Assembly (NCBI RefSeq): GCF_037042905.1
Contig: NW_026974140.1
Coordinates: 17,596,001 to 17,660,000, forward strand
Direction of reading: 5' to 3'
DNA from: Lytechinus pictus
Taxonomy: Eukaryota > Echinodermata > Echinoidea > Temnopleuroida > Toxopneustidae
DNA length: 64,000 nucleotides
Position numbers and translations under genes: made by a program. This document shows positions 37,201 to 49,200 of this stretch, one piece after another. Each line of letters starts with the position of its first letter. Positions within the stretch are counted from its first letter, which is position 1. The notes below the pieces were generated by a model, which was not told the origin of the DNA, did no database searches, and was given only the letters and a program-made list of their open reading frames with translations.

Positions 37201-40200
37201 CAAACTTCCCAGATACTGACTACTCCCTCAAAATGGGTGACATTTAGTGTATTTACAGATTCACTTTTGAAAATTGATTATTATTCTACATGTACATGTA
37301 TTTTTTTTTCATTACAGAGCCAGCAAAAATCAGCATATGGGAATTCAATGGAATTCAGCGCTTCGATTTGAACCGGCAATGTTAGATTTTGGTGAACAGT
37401 AAGTACCAGTATATACTCAAATAAATTTTGATTTTATTCCAATAATTGTATGTCTCAAATTATGCTAAAATCTTCACTTATACGATTTTTAAAACACTCA
37501 AAGACACTTTTTGTAATGAATGTATAAAGTAAAGATAACGGCCTGTTAAAACTATGTTTGAATATTCTGTGATAGTTAAATTTGCATTAATTTTGCAGCT
37601 AAACAACTGGAATAATTACTTCCTAATGTACTTGCATACAAAGTGAAAAAAAAAAACAGACTCCATAAAAAATATCTGTGTATTTCCTGACTTGAAGCCA
37701 AATTATATTCATAATTAAATATATGGGCGTATACATGTACAGTAGTGTGATATAATTACCCATTCTCTGACAATATAAGAGATTGAACATCTCTTCCTTC
37801 ATATGAGGATATTGATAATGAAACTTTAATTGACTGCATGCTACCCTGGGTACTGCATCCCTGGGAACTTGGGAGATAAACCATAACTGAGCTCTATGGT
37901 TAATCATATTTTATTTTTTTCTACATTTCCGGTTCACAATTTCACAAGAATTTAAAGAAAACAACTTCAGATGTTGTCAGACTCTGTTAAGGGTTGTATT
38001 TCATCCAGTAGTTATATCAAATCCTGTCTGAGGTTATGTTACATGTCTATGTCTATCATATTTTTATGATCAGCGTAATTCATTTGGATAAAGAGACAAG
38101 ATTGAAATGTGATGCATTCGGGCCTACTTTGTACAGTTTTGGTTTGTTTGTATTTGTACATTTATATGGAAATACATGCATAATGCTGAAAATCACAAAG
38201 TGGAAAAACTGTTTTTAATAGACTTGCCTTACTGAGAAAAATTATATGAAGAGGAAGTTTCGTGGTTGATATTGTTAATAATGAAAGTGTATTTGAGTTA
38301 CTATGGTACCTGTATCGCTTTTATACCAATATCCTATGAATAAACCATCATCAGCTCACATAGTGGTCTCATCAGTGCATTAAAGGTAGCCTCGCTACAT
38401 ACTGTACTTCATGTCTGGGGTAGAGTCAGAATGTAGACCTGTATAAAGCCAAAGTGTGAGCCGAACATTGATAATTGCAACGTGTACATGCATATTGTAT
38501 CCCCTACCAATGAATGGTGCATTTCATTCCAAGGTAAACTCACCATTGTATTACGAAATGCTTACAGTATTATTGCAATGTTGACGGCCACTTATACACA
38601 ATCATGATATTGTAGATTTCACCTTGATATGGCAATTTTTTTTAATTGCCAGGCATACATGCACTAAATACCAAACAATCTAATACCACTCCTTTTTTGA
38701 GTGTCATTAAAGGACAAGTCCACCCCAACAAAAAATTGATTTGAATAAAAAGAGAAAAATCCAACAAGCATAACACTGAAAATTTTATCAAAATCGGATG
38801 TAAAATAAGACAGATATGACATTTTAAAGTTTCCCTTAATTTCACAAACATTTATATGCACATGCGAATGAGGAGACTGATGACGTCATCCACTCACTAT
38901 TTCTTTTGTATTTTATTATATGAAATATGAAATATTCTAATTTTCTCATTGTCAAGTGAAACAGTGATTAATTCCTCCCTGAACATGTGGAATTAGCATT
39001 GTTTAATACTATATGATTCAGTCAAGTCGGTCCCTATGGTCAAATCAGTAAAAAATGAAATATTGTATAATTCAAACAATAAAAAACAGAAGAAATAGTG
39101 AGTGATGGACATCATCTACTGACTCATTTGCATGTCACCGAGTTGTGCATATCACTGTTTTGTGAAAAATAAACGAAACTTTAAAATGCCACAACTTTCT
39201 TATTTTAAATCCGACTTTGATGACATTTTCAGTGTTATGCTAGTTTGATTTTTCTCTATTTATTCAAATCAACATTTTGCTGGGGCGGACTTGACCTTTA
39301 AAATTGATGCTATAGTTACACTGTTGAAAGAACAAAAGCTATAATTACATTATTACCAAGGACATACCATCAGCCGGTTTGGAGTTGTTTTCATTGGTGT
39401 GAATGGCATATAATTATGTTGTTACTGTGCTCAGGAATCGTATGCACTTCTGTAAATGCTCTTCTGTGGTCCCATCCACACTTCATATTTAAATAAGACA
39501 TTACAAATTAAAAAGAACATTTGATTTTCAAAATTATACAAACGAAACCTAATATAGAAAACTATTCAAATACTAGTACAGTTCTTATGTGGTTCATTTG
39601 TGTGGGTGTGCATTGTATATAGGATACTACTTGAACTCTGGTAATTGCTCTCCAGTATAACAGGCAATCGAGGGATAATGAGCTCTTTACCAATTTTGTT
39701 CCCGTTGAATACTGCCCATAATTTATGGTGGAGATAGACCATTGAGGGATAAAGAGAGAAATTATGAGATAAAGTCCATTTTGAAACTATAATTACATGT
39801 ATACTTTGATAGTATTGTGTTGTGTATGTAGGTTTTCTTTCAAATTATCAGTTTTGCAGATACATGTATCAACCAAGGGTGTTTTAGCTTTATGCAATCC
39901 AATGTAGCACTGATTCTTTTCAAGACATATCAGCTATAGACTTATGATATTAAGACACATTCCACAGTACTTGTCTTCCTCAACATGTACTGTACATGTA
40001 TGCTTATTTGGTATTTAAAAAAATACTATTAAAACTAGTTAACTTTAGAACAAGGAAGCTTCACCAGAAATTGGCAGACTCTGTATCTTGTTTATAAGTG
40101 GGTTTCATCAGGAAAGTACTTGGCCCGTGAAAAAGACAGAAAAACCAGTTTCGATGATTGAATATAAAATGAAAGCAGGCGTACTTGGTGATTTTTACAA

Positions 40201-43200
40201 GAAGTCTGCCTTCCTGCCACCTTCTGTCATACATGTAGTGAGCTCTTTGAGTGTTAATTGATCGCCAAATTAGTTTTAAAACATAAATGAGAAAAACAAT
40301 TAAAAAATAGTTATTAAGAAAACAGGGCCTACTGCATTCCATGAGAAAAAAATGTTTTCTTGATTGAAGAATGTTGCTGTTGTCCCCCTTCTTGTACCAA
40401 GTTTGTATGTCTGTCCTTTATGTTCATCTTCCATGATTAAACAATAAAAATGTAATTACATGTACACTGTACATGTATGTGTACATGTACATGTAGATTT
40501 TCTGATGTTTTTGCCAGGACTATTATATCTTCACCCTTTAATTGGAAAGTCTCTTTTGAACCTGTGAATGTGTTATCTTTGTGGGTTGATACATGAGTCA
40601 AACGAAAACATGAAAGAAGAGATGAATATTGACAGACCAAACATGCAGTCATGTATGACTAGTCATCTTTTGACTAGAGGAGACTGAATAAACAATGAGG
40701 AAATCCCAGGAAATGTCTAGTAAGAACCGAAGAAGAGCTCTAAATGGCTTTGATAGCGCTTCTGTATATGGGTGTGGAAGGGAGGAACTACAAGTACATG
40801 TTTTTGTGAATTACTGACACTGATAACTTCAGAAAATGGAAACTTAATTATCAATATTGTGACCATTTAAATATTGTATAGATAATAACAGCATTTTAAA
40901 TGTATGGATACATATGTATAAAAAACATGATCAGGGAGCTTTTCACAGTAACGAATAGTGATTTTCACTGACTATTTATTGTTGCTTGCATCTGATTTGA
41001 TGAGAGCAAGCTACATGTAGTCAGTGAAAAGAACTAATGTATACTTTTCTTGAAAAGCTGCCCTGATGTCAACATCCTCTTTTAAAATTTGTATCTTGTA
41101 TTAAAGAAGAACAAACACAGAAAATAACTAAACTATTCAAACTACCCAAAAGAATGATATTTTACTGTCTGTATGAGCTAATATTGTGATGATATTCATT
41201 AACGATTCATATTCTTCATATTAATGAGTTCAGCACATGCATTGCAGTATTGAAAGTGGTTATTTTGAATAAGAGATGCTTGATTCGCAAATGTTCATAA
41301 TGAAAACCACATCTAAGATTTCAACTATATTTAATATGATCTTCCTGATAATAATTGATGTATATTTTTCTTTTGTTCTTTTATTTTTCAGTGCGGTGGG
41401 CATGCCAGAAATAAGAACAGTTAGGGTATTTAACCCACATCATGAAAACATGTTGCGAATGCTTTCCATCTCAGGAACAACACCACACTTTCATTGTTCA
41501 TTTTTTCAAGAAAAGGTAAGAACAAAGGTTTTGATATCTTAAGTCAAAACTAAACTCATTACCCCAGCTATGCTAGGCTACTGATTCCTGTGCTCACCAG
41601 GATTACTTCCTGCTGGTAATCATTTACCTCACCTGGGTTGAGTGTAGCACATAGTGGATCATTTTCTTGCTGTAGGGAATCACGCCATGGCCGGGATTCG
41701 AACCCACAACCCTCTTGTGAAGTCCAGAGACAAGAACGTCCACTGGGCCACAACACTCCACAATGAATGTCTATGGCTATCACATACACCTTTCTGTAGA
41801 GAGTTCAAGGGAAGCATTTTACGGAACAAATGGTGATTTTCACCGAATATTGTTATAAGCTACCAAAATCCCTGTCTCTGATTGGCTCAGAGCAAAATTG
41901 TCAGTGAAAAAATCAGTGTGTCATGAAACACTGCTCAGATGTATGCAAGGACACTTTCCCTGTTTCGTTTGTGTACATCTACATGTATATGATAGATAAT
42001 TTATCATAATTTCTTTCTTGACTTGGTAGAGGGGGGTGGGGGGGGGGGGAACTAGTCGTAAGTTTACTTTGTCAAAGAGGCTTTAAGACGGTTTGATTTT
42101 GAATTGGGGAAAGGTCATAGTTCTTCTGTTGTCTACAAGTCTGAGCTATGATCTGATATGGCTTGTTGCTCTCTTGAATCTAAAAAACACAACATAGCAT
42201 GATGTCTTGGACACTGTCCTGGATAACTTCCTTATTCTTAGGGTAGGTGCTTCATAGTGATGTAATTTGACCTGGTTGAAGGCTGAGTCTATTCATATCT
42301 TATGATCGGGTGAAAACTTCCTAAATGCATTTTCTTGTTTGACTCATGAATGCATCTTAGCTTGACGAGAATGAGAAGTGATACATAGTTAATTCAACCT
42401 AGCAGGACTATGCGTGTTGTTTAATTTATGCTATGCTATCTAGGTCTGGGACCATGCCAAGTTACCACTTGATAAACAGACCAGAAAGGTAGTGTTTACA
42501 TGTAGTTGTAGGATCTCTGTCTAATTTCAGATGCATGTCGCTTGCTATCTGTAATAGGTTGAGGAAGTAGATTTTAATCCGGAAGTTGGCTTCTCTTCCC
42601 TTGATTCTCAACCCCCCCCCCTCCGCAGCCATGAACCTGTAAATGATCTTAAGTAGAAGTACATGTATACAGAGGTCGAGAAGAGATGTTTCCTTTTCGA
42701 GTCATGTCAAACTCAAATAGGAAATGGGAAACTTGCTGATCATGCAATGCAAATAAACATTCGTAATACTAGTGAATTATGTCCAATAAATTGGAACTTT
42801 GAAATTTCTAGGTCCTTTTAATAACACAAAGATTTTCAATCAGTAGCTTAATTGCAATGGCAAATAAGGATCGTTTTTGCATGCGAGTTTTGTTCGAAAC
42901 ACTGACAAGAAACAAAACCATGAATATTATGATTCATCCAGTAGAGTTATTACTGATTACTGACTAGGAACCATTCAGGAGTGTTCTTTCATGGCAAAGC
43001 TTTTGTAACAGGGCCGTGGCACAAATTGAACCCCAGACTTTTATAGTCAGGTGCCTTTTATAATGGACCACTTAGCCATGACACTGACACCTTCATCTTC
43101 AGTTGGTCACTGATGAGATGGGTTTATTGATTCATATCAAGTTAAGAAAACGTAGTACGTATTGCATGGACTTACATGTACAACAAGACTCTCATCTCTC

Positions 43201-46200
43201 ATTGCTCTTTGTATCATGTGGCTAAAGTTCACTGGAATTCTTTGATAATGTGTTTTTTTATTTCTGTGTCAATATGTCTGTCAAAGTACCTGATCTACAT
43301 CACCATGCATGGCTGTGCAAAGTCCAGTTCTATAAAAAGATTTTGATTGTTTTATTGTGCAATATAAAGAAAATTTTATTACACTATCTACAAATGTATT
43401 TTAAAATTATAAATCATTTGAATCAGCATAAAGCTTGTTTAAGAAACATGATAAACCAAAATTTGATAAAGTTTCATTTTCAAGTGTTTGAGCCACAACA
43501 CTTCTTATTGATCTCTTGAATTTCTTGAATATTTAATGATCATAGATAACATGCCGAGTGCATTAGAAACATCTGTTATTGGACAGATAATACTTAGTCC
43601 TTCATATGTGACCATGTTTGATAATTCTCAATGTTATCAATTGTTGACCTACATGAATAAGCTTAACTACATCTCAAGGTAACAAAGGATGAATCGTTTT
43701 CATGATCAGTTCCCTTTTATCTATTTACAAGAGGGGCAGAGGACGAAAATGTTTAAAATCTGAATGGGATTTTACAGTGTGTCTCAGAAAAAAGGAAACT
43801 GTTTTAAAATGTTTAAGATCTGAATGGGATTTTATAGTGTGTCTCAGAAAAAGGGAAACTGGGAATTTGGTTATTTTTTTAGCATAGGCAAATGATATAT
43901 TTTAATTACAGATTACAGTGTATGTTGTCATCAACATTCTTTTTTTCTTCTTTATAGAAGACACATGTACCTAGAAAAAGGAAAAGCTCACTCAGATGAC
44001 TAAGAACAGATTAAAATTACATTGTCAAAATCAGGTTGTACAGACAAATTGATCAAGATTTGTTTAGGACAGGGCAAACATGCACAAGAAAGGGATGGCT
44101 CATCAGTATTTTATTTTTATTTATTTTATTTTCCTCTCTAAAGAGATGATGTTCTGTGCATATCGTTTTTGACAGGCCACAGTTATGTCTTAATTTTTAT
44201 TGCATTCACCAAGAATAGGGTTGGAAATCAAAGGAAAGAATTCAGTCTCACAGAATATTAATTGGTATTTGATTTGTAATAAAAAATGTTTGATGATTTT
44301 GTTAACTATCTCTGAAAATGGGTTTCATTTTTTCTTGGACGCAATGTATATTGATGTTTGAAAACAATCTACTAGTGTTATGGAAGTGCATTTATCCATA
44401 AATAAATAAGCTACCAATCTTGGCGGTAGTACATGTAGATCAGCTCAGAGCCAGGGAAGATCGTATGCATATTTCATTAGTGCAGGCAGTTGCGCGTAAT
44501 ATCAGAATGGTATTGAACACCCATTAAATCAGGAGAATTAGCCTGCAATGCCATGAGGGATTGCTTCGTGCAGAGCTCTGCCTATAAAGCAGACTAGAGG
44601 GAAAAGAAACTAATAATCTGATTGTTATGTATGATTCATACTAGAGCTCTCCCCTCTTGTTTGTTGTGTGACTACAATTCATAGAGTAGACTTTGTACAT
44701 TATTGAGAACTATTCGTGCAAATCAAAATATATCTGAATTTGTTTTTTGTTGGTGTGTGTGTGTGTGTGTAACTGTGCATACATGGGGGTGTGTGTCTAC
44801 AGAGTGTGGGCAAACGTGGGGCAGTGTGTTTTGTTTGCGTGAGCGTGAAAACCGCTTGCTCTATGTTGAAACCACTGTGTGTGTTTACATGTATTATCTA
44901 TTGTTTGGTGGTATGGAGGAAATTTGGATGGTTTCAGCAATTTTGACAAGGGTATTGTAATGAAGAAACGTTCTCAAAATCCTATAAATCATGGAAATAC
45001 ATGTAGGTTAGCAATAATAAAATATATGATGCAATGGGCCCTTTTATAGCTTTCAATATAATTGACATTTTGCGATTGATTGGTACATTGTATAGTGTAT
45101 GGAGGTCTGTAAAGGGTATTTTGCTTTCTTCTGGTCTTCAACTTTTCCCCTTTTGGAAATCTTTTCTCAACCAGTCACTTCTGTATCAAATCCATTGTGA
45201 CACAGGCTTTGTGTTTACTCTAGTCCTTAGTTACACGTTTCTCTTTTAAAGTCATAACCTTGATACTAAGTAGTTTGTCTTCCTAAAAAGGAAGAATGGT
45301 TGTTTAGATAATGTGAGTTGATTTGAATTGAATTGTATTGACTGGATGTCAATGGATATATACAGTCTTTGATTCAGAGAAGAGGAGGAAAAGGTGGATA
45401 TGGTTTGCAGAATCCGTCCAGGATAAATTAGCTTCCACTTCCTCTTCCTTTTCATCCTATTTGCTTTTAATTTCTGTGAATAGTAAATAAATGATAGTTA
45501 ACCTTTTCTTAGAAAAAGTATTCCAGATCTCCTGCGTGGTTATATATATTTATATTTTTACTATTTTGATGGTATGGTGGAATGATAATTATTAAGATGT
45601 GATTTAATGTAGAAAATTAAACATGAGATTTTATCATGGAAATAAATGGGATATAAAATATAAAAGTGATTTACCAAATCAACAATCTGATCAGTGTGCT
45701 GATGAAAGAAGCATCCCCCCAAGTACAAAGTTTTAGCTGTTTGTGGTAAACAGAGTGTAAGATGTTTTTCTTTATGGGACAGTTTAAGTCGAGTTGATTA
45801 TAGTACATGTATGTAGTCATGCCTCATTTCTCAACTCATATTAACATTGACTCAGCATGACTAATGCCTTGCATGGGAAAAATATATGTGACAAAACTGC
45901 ACATATTGTACATGTTATTAAGATACATGTACTTGTACATACATGTATCTACTCTTTGTTGTAATAGGGAGAGTCCAGATGTTCAATGATGATTATACCT
46001 ACATCGTTTATAAATGAAAGCTACATGTACTTATATTGTATCATGATCTCTGACACCGTTCTCACTACCTTTCTAAAACTAGTTTAGTGGAAACTAGTTA
46101 ACGCGTAATGAGAACGGTCAAAGCGGTCTTGGAAGCGAACTTCCAAATCGGTTCAGAAACCACCTCGTGATGTAGTTTTGAAGATGGCTTTGCCTTGTTA

Positions 46201-49200
46201 AACTGGATTTAGCGTGAGGATACAACCGTTCTTCGGTATTAAAGCGATCTTTGCACTGGGTGTCATTTCGCGCGAAACATGTGACCCCCACTGAGAGCGT
46301 TCCCATAGGTTTCCTGAACCGATTTTCCAGTATTAGTTTTAGAAAGTGTAATGAGAACGGTATCTGTCTCTCTCCTTGTTTTTATGATGAAGATACTCTA
46401 CATGTAGATGTAGACACACATGTGAGCAGGTGGAATGTTTCTTTCTTGAATTACATGTATATTTGATGTTTAGTAGGTCATTTCAGTGTGAGTTCATGGA
46501 GACTGATTATTATGATTTCAAGAATACTATTAAAAGCTGTTGTTGGTTTTCTTTGAATTGTACAGCAGCCACACATACAAACACATAAACAATGCATCCA
46601 TTTTCTTCACAAGTAATATGGACGGTCCTGTGAAATCTCAAATTAAACCATAGTCATTGTTCTTATGTCTTTTTCTTAGGTTTTACCACCAGATGGGAAT
46701 ACTACGTTTGATGTAGTCTTTTTAGCCAGATTGCCTGGAAATGTAGAAAACACAATTTTTATTCGCACAAGTGCTGGTACAACACCGTATCAGGTGAGAA
46801 AAGAAAGAAAAATACAGTAAACTATCTCTTTTTTATCATAAAAAGATTCCTAGATAAGATTAGGTCCTCAAAAGATTGAAATATGGAAGAACTGTCTCAG
46901 AGTGATTAAAGAAAGTTGATTAATGCTCATAAGAATTTGTCTTTAATACATGCTATTTCAAGAATTGAATTGGTACAACATTTTAAGAATGCTTGTTGTT
47001 TTCAATGAAGAGATAGAGTAGATGACTGTTAGATAGTTTCAAATATGCAAAGACATCTTTTTGAAAGCCATTGTTCATGGAATATGTATTTTTAAAACCA
47101 TTCATTTTTTCCTGGGTGTTTGGCGAAGATGAAGATTGAAATATAGAGGAAACTGTCCCATAGTAATTGTTTATGGTTGATTAATGCTCCTAAGAAGCTA
47201 CATGTATTACATGAGGTGTTGAATTGCTATAACAGTTGAACAGTGTGAATAAGAGAAGACGTCAGTTTGTTCTATCTATTTTTGAAATCAATCATTAAAT
47301 AACTATTTTAAAACCTTCATTGTCTTAGGTGTTTGGCACAGGTGTACCCAATCCATATCGATTGCGTCCGTTCTTGGGCGCAAGAGTCCCTCTCAACAGC
47401 AGCTTTTCACCTTTAATAAAAATGCACAACCCTTTTAGCTCAGGTCTCATGGTAAGTAATTGATGTTTTTTATGTTTTGGTTAATGCTGGGAATACTTTT
47501 GCTAACCAAATTTTATTAGTACTTTGGTTGTAAAGAGAAAATATTTTTTTTGTAAAGCCCTATGTAAAATTTTCTAGACAAAGACTTTGTTGCAGTATGC
47601 AAAAATTGTGAAGCAAATCATGATGCAATACAAGGAAAATTATTCCCTGAAATCCATAACAGTATTGGTCATTTTAACTTTATGACTGTGTATGTCCTCA
47701 AACTGGTCTGGTGCGGATGATTGCAAATCAAATAAAATGTGCTATAACGGTGAAGTTATTGTTGTTTACATTCATTCTGCCAAACAGACAGGGTCTGATA
47801 TTAAATTTTTGTTCAATTTCAAATTTGATGTGCTTTGGACATAATATTTAGTGAAGTTAGAATTGATATAACATTGGAAGGCATTTTATTTCATCCATTT
47901 AGAATAATCTTTTCTCCCTAACAAATTATTTCCTTGATTACATATAAGGAAATGTTACAAAATATGTCCGTATTGTTTATTAAAGTTTTAAATGAAGTAT
48001 ATCTGTTTTGGATCACTTTTTTCACAGGTTACGGAAATGTACAGTAGCGGAGGAGACTTGCATCTTGAGTTACCATCAGGTTCACAGGAAGCACCCAGAA
48101 ATCAGTGGGTAGGTTATCCAGGATAGTAGTTCTTTTATCAAGGGTAGTGGGTAAGTCATTTCATCCAGGGTAGTGGGTAAGTCCATAGATCCAGTGTAGT
48201 GAGTAAGTCCTTAGATCCAGGGTAGTGAGTAAGTCTTTAGATCCAGGGTAGTAGGTAAGTCCTTAGATCCAGTGTAGTGAGTAAGTCTTTAGATCCAGGA
48301 TAGTGAGTAAGTCTTTAGATCAAGGATAGTGAGTAAGTCTTTAGATCCAGGGTAGTAGGTAAGTCCTTAGATCCAGGGTAGCGGGTAAGTCCTTAGATCC
48401 AGGGTCGTGGGTAAGTCCTTAGATCCAGGGTAGTGGGTAAGTCCTTAAATCCAGGGCAGCAGGTAAGTCCTTAGATCCAGGGTAGCGGGTAAGTCCTTAG
48501 ATCCAGGATAGTGGGCTAGTCCTTAGATCCAGGGTAGTAGGTAAGTCCTTAGATCCAGGGTAGTGGGTAAGTCCTTAGATCCAGGGTAGTGGGTAAGTCC
48601 TTAGATCCAGGGTAGTAGGTAAGTCCTTAGATCCAGGGTAGTAGGTAAGTCCATAGATCCAGGGGAGTGAGTAAGTCCTTAGATCCAGGGTAGTGGGTAA
48701 GTCCATAGATCCAGGGTAGTGGATAAGTCCTTAGATCCAGGGTAGTAGTAGGTAAGTCCATAGATCCAGGATAGTGGGTAAGTCCTTAGATCCAGGAGAG
48801 TGGGTACATGTAGGTCCATAGATCCAGGGTAGTGGGTAAGTATGATCCAAGGTAGTGGGTAATCCCTTTCATCCATGGTAGTGGGTAAATTCTTCATCTA
48901 GGGTTGCAGATAAGTCCTTAGATCCAGTTAAGCTTCCGGTTGTCAAGAATAACTTTTGTTTAAAACATAGTTATGTGGTCTATTGGTACAGATCTAACTT
49001 TTTTTACTGAAATAAAGGTATATTAATGAAATCATACTATATCTTTTTTCCAATAGTTCTTCAACATAAGTGATTGCTGGTATCTAATGCTCTGATTTTA
49101 TTCTTTTGCAGGAGATAGCACCATACCAGACAAAGTCTGTGATGAGGGCTAGTTTTGTGGGTCGGACCGAAAACAACCATACGGCATTCATCCGTATCAG

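Larger units (their letters stand above)
26386..37317 (+). other. TMEM131 intron 3 (10.9 kb)
   Basis: The largest intron. Holds a family C element, a 155-bp tandem array with AGGTCA half-sites inside a larger repeat, and a family B element (listed). Also an inverted repeat around 27126-27186 (GTAACTACCATGG with CCATGGTAGTTAC) and an AT-rich dispersed repeat starting near 35290. The remainder shows no recognisable feature. Confidence 0.8.
41516..46679 (+). other. TMEM131 intron 5
   Basis: 5.2 kb. Contains two minus-strand tRNA-derived repeats, a G-rich tract at 42031, a 60-bp tandem duplication and a foldback element (listed), plus a GT microsatellite at 44752-44770. No coding signal. Confidence 0.8.

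Noticed and set aside
41392..41542. TMEM131 exon 5 extended to the stop after 41515
   Set aside because: The AAAAG|GTAAGA donor and perfect phase match to exon 6 show that the extension is intronic.
48679..48897. Minus-strand open frame with Pro-Leu-Pro-Trp-Ile repeats
   Set aside because: It reads through the 26-bp intronic minisatellite on the opposite strand; openness is due to the unit sequence.
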